Virus record (IMG/VR): IMGVR_UViG_3300031539_000031
Span: 1 to 59,057 of that record
DNA length: 59,057 bases
Direction: 5' to 3' (one strand)
Source of the DNA: a virus
In this document: positions 49,017 through 57,159 of the stretch, piece after piece
Layout of the letters: every line of letters begins with the position of its first letter
Position numbering within the stretch: position 1 is the first letter of the stretch
Position numbers and translations under genes: made by a program
Notes under the pieces: model-generated
Seen by the model: only the letters and a program-made list of their open reading frames with translations
Told to the model about the DNA's origin: nothing
Database searches by the model: none

Positions 49017-49340
49017 TTAAATCTTGAATGTTATTACAGTGACCATTGAAGATAGATTAAAACTTGGGTAAGCTCTTAACATGGCGGTTATTAAACTATC
49101 AACCCCATAATACTGAACTTTGCAAGCAAGATTATCAAACTCACCTATTGTTATATCCATGAAATCCTTATATTCTAATTTTGTAATAACACCCCTTGCA
49201 AGCTCTACCTCTTCACCCGTTTTCTCTAATACAATCGTATCCCCAACCTTAGATTGGGAACACCACTTATCACCAAGTCTTATCGTAGTATTTACCCCTT
49301 TGTGGTAACTCGGGTTTATGAATAACAATTTGTGTTCCAT
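49017..49340 (-). CDS. ASCH-like domain protein, 107 aa
   Basis: LLFINPSYHKGVNTTIRLGD and WCSQSKVGDTIVLEKTGEE, then GVITKLEYKDFMDI, follow the ASCH/PUA-like pattern (ligand loop, then a G-D-x-I strand). ASCH domains bind modified nucleosides or RNA. A strong promoter (49360-49388) lies just upstream, so it begins a transcription unit. Confidence 0.6.
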   Translation of the reverse strand: MEHKLLFINPSYHKGVNTTIRLGDKWCSQSKVGDTIVLEKTGEEVELARGVITKLEYKDFMDITIGEFDNLACKVQYYGVDSLITAMLRAYPSFNLSSMVTVITFKI

Positions 49341-49359
49341 CTCTTTACCTCCTATCCTT

Positions 49360-49388
49360 ATTATAGTTTAAACTTTACACCATGTCAA
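49360..49388 (-). promoter_or_regulatory. Perfect consensus leftward promoter
   Basis: TTGACA (49383-49388), 17 bases, TATAAT (49360-49365), followed by GGATAGGAGGTAAAGAG before ATG 49340. The spacer contains GTGTAAAGTTTA, a string also present at the main early promoter. Confidence 0.85.
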
Positions 49389-49621
49389 TAAAACCCTATA
49401 CTCTCTTTATTACTTCTTCTACTGAGTATCTGGTCAATCGGGTTATCGTTCCGTACTCTAAAAAACTTATCTCTTAAATTTAAAGGTATCTTGTCATCAT
49501 CAAAAGAATTATAGAATACTTTAGTTTCGTGACAATATTTACAGACACCTACACTTTCCCTTCCGTTTGGCTCTGGGAACTCCCAGTAGTGCTGACAGAT
49601 TAAAACTAATTGGTTATTCAT
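49385..49621 (-). CDS. Conserved phage zinc-knuckle protein, 78 aa
   Basis: HYWEFPEPNGRESVGVCKYC is a recurrent signature of small phage/viral-dark-matter proteins (H-x-W, P-x-G, C-x-x-C). The rest is charged. Function unknown; metal binding likely. Confidence 0.65.
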   Translation of the reverse strand: MNNQLVLICQHYWEFPEPNGRESVGVCKYCHETKVFYNSFDDDKIPLNLRDKFFRVRNDNPIDQILSRRSNKESIGFY

Positions 49622-49637
49622 ATTTAATTAGCCGATG

Positions 49638-49844
49638 TTAGTTTGCCGGCTCTATAAAGGTCTCATGGTAAAAAAGATAGCTATCGCTTGTCAGCCTTTT
49701 AACCCGTACTACGTCAAGGTCATTTCTATCAACGCCACAATACTTAAATCTCTTCCCTTCGGCTTTCTTCCTCAAGGAATCATGGACAGGGTAAAGGTGA
49801 TCAAGCCCGACCTGCGATATTTTGACGATTGTACCTGTTTTCAC
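49638..49844 (-). CDS. Hypothetical protein, 68 aa
   Basis: Begins MKTGTIVKISQVGLDHLYPV, a small beta-barrel-like start, with KRFKYCGVDRNDLDVVRV later. GGAGGTGAAAGGTGAAA precedes the ATG. No family recognised. Confidence 0.6.
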   Translation of the reverse strand: MKTGTIVKISQVGLDHLYPVHDSLRKKAEGKRFKYCGVDRNDLDVVRVKRLTSDSYLFYHETFIEPAN

Positions 49845-49876
49845 CTTTCACCTCCTGCCGTCCTACTGGACGATGG

Positions 49877-49999
49877 TTATTTGGGTATACACAGTTTTTC
49901 TATAGAGATTCCTCTATCCTTCCAGCAACAGGCGCCTTTATAATTACACCTACGATTCTTTTTGAAGGAGCAGAATCCCTTGTACTCACATTTTTTCAA
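49877..49999 (-). CDS. Cys-rich small protein, 40 aa, TTG start
   Basis: TTG at 49999 behind GTGAGGGCGAG. Seven Cys in 40 residues (KKCEYKGFCSFKKNRRCNYK, then GACC and LC). Fills the gap between two genes. A metal-binding mini-protein is likely; start codon uncertain. Confidence 0.45.
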   Translation of the reverse strand: MKKCEYKGFCSFKKNRRCNYKGACCWKDRGISIEKLCIPK

Positions 50000-50023
50000 C
50001 TCGCCCTCACTTCCTGATGCTAA

Positions 50024-50290
50024 TTAGCCTCCATGGTAGATTTGATAATATGGCGTATGCCCTTCCCATTTCTTATCGTCCCAACTATCTGGCATACGTT
50101 CCACCTGTATTTCGTAGCCCTCGCCATCAGTAGCAAAAATAACCGCTTCGGTCATAGAAGGGGTAGCACTCTTACCCTCCTTTATAGCTCTGTCAATGGC
50201 ATCACGTAAGAGTACCAATGCTTCTTTGTTACCAACTATCTTGGCCTCGGTATGCTCTGCTATTTGCGGATAAATATTCATTAAGTTCAT
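50024..50290 (-). CDS. Hypothetical protein, 88 aa
   Basis: ATG 50290 has GGGAGAGACAGTT upstream; an in-frame ATG at 50305 is the alternative. Sequence includes ALVLLRDAIDRAIKEGKS and EGYEIQVERMPDSWDD, a pattern I have seen only in uncharacterised phage proteins. Confidence 0.6.
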   Translation of the reverse strand: MNLMNIYPQIAEHTEAKIVGNKEALVLLRDAIDRAIKEGKSATPSMTEAVIFATDGEGYEIQVERMPDSWDDKKWEGHTPYYQIYHGG

Positions 50291-50355
50291 AACTGTCTCT
50301 CCCATTTTTACCTAGTTTATTTACACCTAATCAGGCTCGTTATCATGCCCTCTTT

Positions 50356-51033
50356 TTACCGGATGCTATTTTGCAACCTTCGTAGACCATCCTTTTCGAC
50401 TACCTTAATCCCACAACTCTGTAGGTGGCTCATCAGGCTTTCGATTTTAGACCATGATGGCTCCGGCAAACCATGACGGTAACTGTCTGCACCAATCTCA
50501 ACTATCTCAGGGTTAATATCCAATACCCATGACGTAAATATCTCAAGGTCAAAATCCATAATTGGTTCTATACTCAGAAACTTATGAGTGTTATTGTTCA
50601 TGGCAAAACTGTGATAACGACTTATCGGGTGTGGTGCTCTACTATAATCAATCTTCCTGTTTGTCTCTATTGTAGCTCCATGATAAATGTGTTCAGGCCA
50701 TACCAAGCCATTTAGAAACATATCAGGGCTTTTAGTTTGGAGCAAAAAGTTTGTTTCGGGATACTTTTCAATGACATTCAGAATAGAGTGCAATTGAGGC
50801 CATGTAGCAAAAGATATATCTCCCATGTCGGTAACAAACACGAAATCCCCAGGCTTAAAAGTCTTATCTAACTCATCGACATGAAAGGTCGGCTTGAATT
50901 TTGCAGTAGAATACCGAGGCGTATTAGCCAATTTCCCTAGAGCCAAATTCCTTGCCCAACAATAGGAGCACTCAAACCCACAACCTGTAAACGGATTCCA
51001 AGTTCTTGTTACAGTCTTGAACATCTTACTCAT
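50356..51033 (-). CDS. DUF5131 / Gp37-Gp68-like protein with radical-SAM Cys motif, 225 aa
   Basis: Residues 18-25 give C-x3-C-x2-C (GCGFECSYC), the 4Fe-4S motif of radical SAM enzymes, preceded by RTWNPFTGC as in the DUF5131 family. DFVFVTDMGDIS and LLQTKSPDMF follow. A TIM-barrel radical SAM reaction is likely, substrate unknown; DUF5131 proteins are common in mycobacterial and environmental phages. Confidence 0.78.
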   Translation of the reverse strand: MSKMFKTVTRTWNPFTGCGFECSYCWARNLALGKLANTPRYSTAKFKPTFHVDELDKTFKPGDFVFVTDMGDISFATWPQLHSILNVIEKYPETNFLLQTKSPDMFLNGLVWPEHIYHGATIETNRKIDYSRAPHPISRYHSFAMNNNTHKFLSIEPIMDFDLEIFTSWVLDINPEIVEIGADSYRHGLPEPSWSKIESLMSHLQSCGIKVVEKDGLRRLQNSIR

Positions 51034-51067
51034 TTAATTACCTCTCCCTTATTTGCTATTCCCCAAG

Positions 51068-51643
51068 CTAAACTTGAGACTGCAAATATACTAACCCCCT
51101 TATCTCCTGCCAATCTTTAACTCTGGTTAGTTTATTCTGTATGTCTAAACACTTTACATTCCACGACTGCTCATACAGGAGTTTTAAAGTACTGTTAGTA
51201 TTCATTAGTTTAGCAGGCGAGTCGTCTATGTGGACATCGTATGTTCCCAACCATTTTGTAACTAAATCATCAAACGGTATATTATATCTATTTAGCCACC
51301 TTTCAAGTTCTAATTGCCCCATATATTTAACCCTGTTTGAATAGATTATTATTTCATGTTTACCTCTCCACTCGTTAAGGGTTTCCAGCGCACCTTCATT
51401 GAACGTAGGCTCACCGAATACCTGTTCTTTAAACATCACGTCAATTTCTAAATTAGATACTCCGAGTACATCTGCTAAGTCATAGGCATAAATTTCTCTG
51501 GGGGATAGGTCTACATTAAAGTATTTCTTAACCAAGAATTTAAAGTCATAGGCACAAATCACGCCGTCAATATCAACCAGGATACGTTTAGGTCTCTTTA
51601 AGTATTCCTCTAAACACTCAATAGCATCTGTTTCAGCTTTCAT
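51068..51643 (-). CDS. HAD-family 5'(3')-deoxyribonucleotidase-like phosphatase
   Basis: 191 aa. ILVDIDGVICAYD (about 21-33) is HAD motif I (DxDGV), IIIYSNR motif II and YDVHIDDSPAKLM motif IV. Phages often use such enzymes to balance nucleotide pools. It overlaps the upstream small gene by four bases. Confidence 0.75.
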   Translation of the reverse strand: MKAETDAIECLEEYLKRPKRILVDIDGVICAYDFKFLVKKYFNVDLSPREIYAYDLADVLGVSNLEIDVMFKEQVFGEPTFNEGALETLNEWRGKHEIIIYSNRVKYMGQLELERWLNRYNIPFDDLVTKWLGTYDVHIDDSPAKLMNTNSTLKLLYEQSWNVKCLDIQNKLTRVKDWQEIRGLVYLQSQV

Positions 51644-51789
51644 TTCTCCTCCAATAGTATTTTAAAATACTCCTGTAATATATAAACAATCATAAAGTCC
51701 TGTATAGGGTTCTCTAAGAGGCGATAGTCCTTTCTCAATCTTTCATTACAGTTTTCTCTTATTCTATCTATTGTCTTCTGGTTTATCAT
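51640..51789 (-). CDS. Hypothetical helical protein, 49 aa
   Basis: ATG 51789 overlaps the methyltransferase stop, and its TGA overlaps the next ATG (ATGA). MINQKTIDRIRENCNERLRK then a hydrophobic C-terminal helix. Good coupling evidence on both sides. Confidence 0.6.
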   Translation of the reverse strand: MINQKTIDRIRENCNERLRKDYRLLENPIQDFMIVYILQEYFKILLEEK

Positions 51790-52349
51790 AACTCTATATC
51801 GCTATCTACTTCATTCCCCCAAGAGTCCCAACCAAAAGCCCGTCGTCTTGCAAATAGTTCTATACGAGAAGCATCGGGATATACTCGCATTATTAAATCA
51901 CGCATCGCTTCGGGCTTTTGAGAGTGTCGGCTTCTTGCTGCAAATATTACGTTTGCTTCACGGAGAGAAGCTGGAATGGGCATTTTCCCTCTGATGCCAA
52001 AAAGGACATGCTCGGTATTACCACGGAAATATGAGCCCATTCCAAGACCTGGCTGTTTTACCCACGTTAGTATAGTCCTGTAATCAAAACCCCAAGCTCG
52101 CATAATATGGAATGGAGTAAAAGAAGCATTTGTGTTGCGGTCACCATATAAACGAGGGTTAGTTATCCATAAAAATAAAGCGGAATCATCTGCTGCTATA
52201 TTAACAACTGGTAGCTTAGAAATTTCTATCATGCTCATTGTTGGATAGTTGTCCTCGGCTGTATTGCGTTCGTGACCATTATGGATATTCGGGCTTTTAC
52301 GATATTGCCACGGCGGGTCAGCATATATTATCTGATATTTCTTATTCAT
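51786..52349 (-). CDS. MT-A70 family N6-adenine methyltransferase
   Basis: 187 aa. IIYADPPWQYRKS is the DPPW catalytic motif, and SRHSQKPEAMRDLI with IELFARR the SAM-side motif typical of MT-A70 phage enzymes. Third DNA methyltransferase of the genome. No nuclease partner, so likely protective or regulatory. Confidence 0.88.
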   Translation of the reverse strand: MNKKYQIIYADPPWQYRKSPNIHNGHERNTAEDNYPTMSMIEISKLPVVNIAADDSALFLWITNPRLYGDRNTNASFTPFHIMRAWGFDYRTILTWVKQPGLGMGSYFRGNTEHVLFGIRGKMPIPASLREANVIFAARSRHSQKPEAMRDLIMRVYPDASRIELFARRRAFGWDSWGNEVDSDIEL

Positions 52350-52376
52350 CTTGATTTATCCGTTTGAATATCCCCT

Positions 52377-53231
52377 TTATATATCCAAGAAGTACGGTTT
52401 CAACTCCACGATTTTCTTATTACGTACCTTGAGTATCAGGAAGCCTATTTCTACCGGATCATACTCCGCAATCTCGGCATAACCTGAGAAGCCGTCTCCG
52501 TAAAGTTTAAGGAATGAGCCGGCGCATCCGTACCATCTGGCATCGGGGTGAATGTAAGGTTCGTTCTGTCCCCAGGAAGTATAGTGTTGTTTTATTTTCT
52601 CTCCGTCATCTGTTAAATAAAGTTCAAACGTAGGTTCGCTTACGAGTAATTTATGGACGTGGTGCTTAATCATTACAGCACAGTCCCCGGCCTTCTTTCT
52701 AAGGTGTCTTTTAAGTGTTAATCGCATATTAGCCACTACTCGGATAGGGTCATCGGCACTTGAGGTTATACCTTTATGACCATGAGTTTCAAATATCTTA
52801 TACATCAAATTATCATTTTTATCGTTTATCGCTATCTTGCAGGTCCAAGTCCCATAATCCACACCCAGAGTTTCACATACTTTTGCGGTAATATCTCCGA
52901 AACGCCATAGTTTGCGTTCGTGATTGCCCATTAAAATTGCCAGAAGTTTGTCCTTAATTGGCTCTCTATCCTTAATAGCTTCTTCCATTTGAACTAAAGG
53001 TAAAGGTTCTTTAAGCATCTCAGGGCTGAAACGCTTGTCATCAACCATAATTGCCTCTATCATATCCCCACCATCAACACCGTAGTTGTTCTTACAATCA
53101 TCATACTTTGAGTTCATCATGCTAACGAGTTTATCCCAACCCTTATTAGAACTCAATTCAGCACCTTTGTGTCTATCCCCGAAGAAAAAGATGTTGTGGT
53201 CATTTTCCAATTGGTGCGTTATTAATTTCAT
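52377..53231 (-). CDS. Calcineurin-like metallophosphoesterase
   Basis: 284 aa. GDRHKG (18-23), GGDMIE (54-59), GNHER (102-106) and THGH (149-152) are the metal-binding motifs in order; IKHHVHK adds a further His pair. Probably a DNA/RNA phosphodiesterase or phosphatase acting in DNA metabolism. Confidence 0.85.
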   Translation of the reverse strand: MKLITHQLENDHNIFFFGDRHKGAELSSNKGWDKLVSMMNSKYDDCKNNYGVDGGDMIEAIMVDDKRFSPEMLKEPLPLVQMEEAIKDREPIKDKLLAILMGNHERKLWRFGDITAKVCETLGVDYGTWTCKIAINDKNDNLMYKIFETHGHKGITSSADDPIRVVANMRLTLKRHLRKKAGDCAVMIKHHVHKLLVSEPTFELYLTDDGEKIKQHYTSWGQNEPYIHPDARWYGCAGSFLKLYGDGFSGYAEIAEYDPVEIGFLILKVRNKKIVELKPYFLDI

Positions 53232-53248
53232 ACTTTACCCCCTATCAT

Positions 53249-53674
53249 TTACCTTTCATAATGAAGACACCTGCAACCCATGCACATAATCCATTCCCCT
53301 TCTATTAATTTAACCCCGCAATCTCGACACCTGCCTTCTTCCATCATTCGTTTATACCGTTCATAATTTTTATTCTTCAGAACTTCGCTATTCCTGTTAC
53401 AATATTCCCTCATCTTCCTTTGATGCAAATACCAATGCTCGGCACAATACACACCTCCAACTGCTGGACTACTACACTTCTGGCAAAGCCCTAATTCTCT
53501 ATGTTTTTGACGATTTCTTCTAGTATACATATTATGATTTAAAAGATGTTTCTGGCATTTGGTATGCCCTTCTGCTGCGGGGCTTTTACATTTAATACAA
53601 ATCCCCAATTCTTTATGACTAGCATATAATCGCCTATTATGTTCTCTCTTTTTTTCTTTATCTTTATAAGGCAT
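53249..53674 (-). CDS. Triple zinc-finger phage protein, 141 aa
   Basis: Three similar knuckles: GICIKCKSPAAEGHTKC, GLCQKCSSPAVGGVYC and GRCRDCGVKLIEG, each followed by a basic helix (RRNRQKHREL). This repeated pattern is common in homing-associated phage proteins. ATG lies five bases from a TATAAC box, so it may be leaderless, but no good -35 is seen. Confidence 0.65.
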   Translation of the reverse strand: MPYKDKEKKREHNRRLYASHKELGICIKCKSPAAEGHTKCQKHLLNHNMYTRRNRQKHRELGLCQKCSSPAVGGVYCAEHWYLHQRKMREYCNRNSEVLKNKNYERYKRMMEEGRCRDCGVKLIEGEWIMCMGCRCLHYER

Positions 53675-53752
53675 ATAACGTTATACCCCCATAATCCCTC
53701 GTCTAACTTATATAAACGCCCCAATTCTCATTGTAGTGCGTTAAAACATGGT

Positions 53753-53905
53753 TCAAATATTAACCATGACCTTATTCTTAAAGTTTGGTTTTTCTTGGCA
53801 TCCTGGGCAGATTATCATAGCCCCGTCAGTCATGCGCCAGCTAGAAGTAAAGGTCTTTTTCTTATGGCAGGAATCACACTCTATTTTTTGGCCTACTTTA
53901 TCCAT
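53753..53905 (-). CDS. Zinc-ribbon protein, 50 aa
   Basis: ATG 53905 overlaps the upstream stop (TAATG). CDSCHKKKTFTSSWRMTD and CPGCQEKPNF form a zinc ribbon. No function recognised. Confidence 0.6.
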   Translation of the reverse strand: MDKVGQKIECDSCHKKKTFTSSWRMTDGAMIICPGCQEKPNFKNKVMVNI

Positions 53906-54105
53906 TAACTTCTCACTACGTGTGCGCATAACTCCTCAATCTCCTCTACATTTAAGATTTCTATACCTGCTATCTGTTGTAGTTCTGTCTTATCTAAAAT
54001 TAAAACATCGTCTACTAATTCTACACAGTGAAGAAGCCCGGGGTCTTCTATTAACTGAACATATAAAGCCTTTGCTTGTTTATCGTAGGTTACACGGGTT
54101 GGCAT
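53905..54105 (-). CDS. DUF2283 family protein, 66 aa
   Basis: VTYDKQAKALYVQLIED and ILDKTELQQIAGIEILNVEE match DUF2283 (x-Y-D-x-x-A-D-x-L-Y-x-x-L ... G-x-E-I-L). Family function unknown; found in phages and bacteria, sometimes beside toxin genes. Confidence 0.75.
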   Translation of the reverse strand: MPTRVTYDKQAKALYVQLIEDPGLLHCVELVDDVLILDKTELQQIAGIEILNVEEIEELCAHVVRS

Positions 54106-54107
54106 AA

Positions 54108-54311
54108 TTAATCCTCCTTCTTTAATCTATCAAGATATTCCTTTAGACGTTCGCAGGTATCGTGGCAACTCACTGTTCTTACATAATTCTCACCATGAAA
54201 TTTCGTCATTGAATAACTCCCGTGCCCAGATTGGCAGTTATCACATGGTGATGGTGTTCCCTTTTCTACTTTATGATACCCTGCTTTTAATAGTTCCTTT
54301 TCTGTTTTCAT
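54108..54311 (-). CDS. Hypothetical zinc-binding protein, 67 aa
   Basis: CDNCQSGHGSY and VSCHDTCERL suggest a metal site; C-terminal helix (LKEYLDRLKKED). Ribosome site less clear. Function unknown. Confidence 0.6.
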   Translation of the reverse strand: MKTEKELLKAGYHKVEKGTPSPCDNCQSGHGSYSMTKFHGENYVRTVSCHDTCERLKEYLDRLKKED

Positions 54312-54312
54312 A

Positions 54313-54687
54313 TTAAGCCTCCAACATCTTTATTTTCTCTGTAAACTCTTTTTTAAGTGCTTCCCTATCAGGCATACCTAGCGTCTGGTTTCTTTTATAC
54401 AGAGCGTCAAATCTTTTCTGGCCTAATATCTCTAAAAAGAACTCCGTTTTCTGTAGAGGATGCCCATCTAACCATGAGTGACATCCGTAGCAAACAGCGA
54501 CCACGTTATCCTTATCCCAGCGTGTGCTTTTGTCACCTCTTGAATGGTAGTGAGCGCAATGTAAAGTTTTCCATCCTTTATAAGAATTGGGTTTCTTTAA
54601 TAGCCAGCATCGTTTACAATGTCCGCCGGATAAAAGACGGACGTACTTTGAGAAGAGTTTATCCAGAGCGTCTATTTTAATCTTCAA
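54313..54687 (-). CDS. NinG/Rap-like HNH recombination nuclease
   Basis: 124 aa. CKRCWLL (24-27), LHCAHYHSRG (42-51) and AVCYGCHSWLDGHP (64-78) are the lambda NinG-type zinc/HNH motifs. NinG proteins act on recombination intermediates. Consistent with replication and recombination genes nearby. Confidence 0.8.
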   Translation of the reverse strand: MKIKIDALDKLFSKYVRLLSGGHCKRCWLLKKPNSYKGWKTLHCAHYHSRGDKSTRWDKDNVVAVCYGCHSWLDGHPLQKTEFFLEILGQKRFDALYKRNQTLGMPDREALKKEFTEKIKMLEA

Positions 54688-54859
54688 GGTGATCTTTTAA
54701 TTCTCCTATATTCTTAGCAGCTTTCTCTATTAGTTCGCCCATAACTTTACTCGCTTCTTCTGTAGTTTCAAGGCAATCATCTACTAGAGTAAATAATGAC
54801 GCGGCTTTGAAATATAACCTTTCAGCTTCCCTATAGTATTTTTGTTTTTTGGTTTCCAT
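54677..54859 (-). CDS. Hypothetical helical protein, 60 aa
   Basis: GGGGAGAAAG precedes ATG 54859. Helical throughout (YREAERLYFKAASLFTLVDD). Overlaps the NinG-like gene by 11 bases. Function unknown. Confidence 0.6.
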   Translation of the reverse strand: METKKQKYYREAERLYFKAASLFTLVDDCLETTEEASKVMGELIEKAAKNIGELKDHLED

Positions 54860-55031
54860 CTTTCTCCCCGCATTTCTCCATGTTCTCTTTACTACAATAA
54901 CAACCTAACATCCCCCAGAATTCAGGTTTCTCACAACACCCTCCAGTAGTAACAATATCACGACATACATCCTTGAACCCACATTCAGTACACTTTATTC
55001 TATATTTACAATCATCCATCTCTACTTCCAT
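54831..55031 (-). CDS. Cys-rich protein, 66 aa
   Basis: From ATG 55031, behind AGAGGGGTTAAA; a longer frame exists. CKYRIKCTECGFKDVC, GGCCEKPEFW and CYCSKENMEKC give about ten Cys, likely a metal cluster or several zinc sites. Unknown function. Confidence 0.6.
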   Translation of the reverse strand: MEVEMDDCKYRIKCTECGFKDVCRDIVTTGGCCEKPEFWGMLGCYCSKENMEKCGEKDGNQKTKIL

Positions 55032-55054
55032 TTTAACCCCTCTAAACTTTATAG

Positions 55055-56080
55055 TCAAGCATCTATAAACCCCGTAACTTTACAACGTGTACATGGTATA
55101 TTTGAATTGCCTTGTTTTTTCCATTTCTTACCATAGCAATCAGGACATTTAATAACCTCACGGAAATTAATTATTTTTGTTCCTTTACTAACTATCGTGT
55201 AAGAATAATTTTTACCAATAACGGGAGCATTTTTCTCCTTAACACCCTTTACAGTAAGTAGAATATCATCAGGATTTTCTCCAAAGCCATCAAGTAGTAG
55301 TTCAACATCTGAAAAGTCCCTTACGAATTGACCCCCACGTGGGTCATTTGAATATTCACTTTTCTGTAATGCAACAATAGCTATGCCTCTACCAAGATTA
55401 GCTTTAATTTCCTCAAGCACCTTGCCTATATCATAAAGTTCACTTGCATCAAGATTAATCCAATCTATGATATTTATTCTATCTTTAATAATATGTTCAG
55501 CATAATCCTCTCTTATTGGGAGAAGTGTGAATTTATCAAAACCCCTATCGTCTGTCCAATTAACCCATTTACTCATTACATCTAATCTATCTAAAAATCT
55601 AGGTGATGGTTCGTACCTATCATTAACCAATACGGTATATTCATTCCCCATTAAGACAGGGTTTTTATCTATATTCTCGGCACAAAAGTTAAGACACAGA
55701 GTCGTTTTACCCTTACTTTTTACACCACCTAAAGTTATCAAATCCCCTTCTCTCATAGTAATAAACTCTGCGAAGTTTAACCACATTTTTGTATCGTAAT
55801 CTCTAGGAAACCTCAAATCAAATGGTGGCCTACGTTCCCTTTGTTGCCCGAATACTTGTACGGGTTGTACTTGAATAATAACTTTATAAATACCATCTTG
55901 CCTACCCGAAGGCTTCAGTACTTTTTCCTCCACAAGACGGTGTACGACTACCCTTATTCCTTCCCACGCAGGGCTATTAGGGTCTATTTTTAATTCATTA
56001 CGTAATTTACTAACATCAATATTTCTACCTTGAATTGGCTTAATATATTCACGAACTTTATCAATTAGTTTTTCAGTCAT
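55055..56080 (-). CDS. RecA/DnaB-like ATPase, probable replicative helicase or loader, 341 aa
   Basis: An N-terminal winged-helix (about 5-65) precedes Walker A GGVKSKGKTT (118-127). INIIDWINLD and IAIVALQKSEYSNDPRGG resemble Walker B and RecA-fold sensor regions, and a C-terminal zinc ribbon (CPDCYGKKW, CTRCKVTGF) ends the protein. It begins beside iteron-like repeats, so an initiation role is plausible. Confidence 0.7.
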   Translation of the reverse strand: MTEKLIDKVREYIKPIQGRNIDVSKLRNELKIDPNSPAWEGIRVVVHRLVEEKVLKPSGRQDGIYKVIIQVQPVQVFGQQRERRPPFDLRFPRDYDTKMWLNFAEFITMREGDLITLGGVKSKGKTTLCLNFCAENIDKNPVLMGNEYTVLVNDRYEPSPRFLDRLDVMSKWVNWTDDRGFDKFTLLPIREDYAEHIIKDRINIIDWINLDASELYDIGKVLEEIKANLGRGIAIVALQKSEYSNDPRGGQFVRDFSDVELLLDGFGENPDDILLTVKGVKEKNAPVIGKNYSYTIVSKGTKIINFREVIKCPDCYGKKWKKQGNSNIPCTRCKVTGFIDA

Positions 56081-56081
56081 G

Positions 56082-56215
56082 TAACTCCTGTAATGCCTGT
56101 AACGTCTGTAATAATATGTAATATTGAGTCGTATCTAATTTGTAACGCTTGTAACGCTTTAGGCTCATATTACATCCCCTTATATAATAGTATTTTTTTA
56201 TATATACTCTTTATA
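56082..56215. repeat. Iteron-like 9-base repeats plus AT-rich tract; candidate origin
   Basis: TAACTCCTG, TAATGCCTG, TAACGTCTG, then TAATAATATG and, after 22 bases, TAACGCTTG and TAACGC run in phase at 56083-56155. An A/T-only stretch follows (56179-56208, with TTATATAATAG and TTTTTTTATATATA). Iterons next to an AT-rich element and the ATPase gene resemble a replication origin. Confidence 0.5.
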
Positions 56216-56452
56216 TTTCTTTTTAGGGAACTTAAGATGTTGCTCCTGATGTAGATGTTCGGTCTTGTTAGTTAATTGGTTTAATTCTTTATCTGTATTA
56301 TCTAGGATTTTGTATATTACTTTTCTATCATCCATGTGCCGGCTTATTATCTCTTCAAGCACGGATATTCTATAATGGAGTGAATTTACGGCAGTCTCTA
56401 TACTCTCCTGCCATTCTATCCTATCCATTAACATATCCCAATCTTCTTTCAT
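56198..56452 (-). CDS. Coiled-coil protein, 84 aa
   Basis: Heptad-like helix from residue 10 to 65 (ALHYRISVLEEIISRHMDDR-type), with basic C-terminus (KFPKKKYKEY). The end lies in the AT-rich tract. Function unknown. Confidence 0.55.
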   Translation of the reverse strand: MKEDWDMLMDRIEWQESIETAVNSLHYRISVLEEIISRHMDDRKVIYKILDNTDKELNQLTNKTEHLHQEQHLKFPKKKYKEYI

Positions 56453-56456
56453 TGAT

Positions 56457-56807
56457 TTAATCCATGTGGTTTATCCATTTTAAAATCAGTTTATTCATTG
56501 ACTTGGTAAGAACTGTTCGGATACCATAGGTTTTTATCATCCAATGTTCCATATCGCTGAGGTCTAAAAAGCCATCAACTTGCGCCTCAATATCAGTAAT
56601 GTTAGTGGATGTATCGCCAGTTAGTTTTATCTCCTTACTGATAATCTCCGCTACCCCCAAATTCTCACTTTTTGGAGAACGGTTATTTAAGTAAACCTGA
56701 ACCAACTCGCCGACTTGCCAATCCTTATCTTTACGAGGAAATCTGAATGTTGTAAATTCGTGTTGATTTAATTTATCCCACTTTTGGCAGAAACTTATAA
56801 TTCTCAT
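56457..56807 (-). CDS. ASCH/PUA-like protein, 116 aa
   Basis: IISFCQKWDKLNQHEFTTFR, KDWQVGELVQVYLNNRSP and GVAEIISKEIKL follow the ASCH domain plan (RNA/nucleoside binding). Second such protein in the genome. Confidence 0.6.
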   Translation of the reverse strand: MRIISFCQKWDKLNQHEFTTFRFPRKDKDWQVGELVQVYLNNRSPKSENLGVAEIISKEIKLTGDTSTNITDIEAQVDGFLDLSDMEHWMIKTYGIRTVLTKSMNKLILKWINHMD

Positions 56808-57159
56808 TCTCTCCTTCTCTATCCTTGAGGGCTTGCCAATCTTCCGTACTCAATTCTAAATGCTCAAATTTACTAGCATCTTTTTGAATCATCTCAGTTA
56901 GATTATGAGCTTTCAGGTATTTTAATATCCTCTCCCGTTCCTCTTTCTTGGCCTCTTCCACTTCTCGCTCTATCGTATCATTTGCTTTTTTATATACCTT
57001 CTGTACGGCCTCATTTACTCTGGCTGTGTGGAGGACGCAGATTTGGTCTACTATCTGTATTGCTCTTACTGCTAGTCTCTGCTCATCACGTATACCTTCC
57101 TCCCATAATTGATTCTTCGTCACTATAATCGCTTCTTCCCTGAACTCCTCATCAGTCAT
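56773..57159 (-). CDS. Hypothetical helical protein, 128 aa
   Basis: AGGAGGTCTAAC precedes ATG. Long charged helices (EREVEEAKKEERERILKYLK) suggest a coiled coil. Overlaps the ASCH-like gene by 35 bases. Function unknown. Confidence 0.6.
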   Translation of the reverse strand: MTDEEFREEAIIVTKNQLWEEGIRDEQRLAVRAIQIVDQICVLHTARVNEAVQKVYKKANDTIEREVEEAKKEERERILKYLKAHNLTEMIQKDASKFEHLELSTEDWQALKDREGENENYKFLPKVG

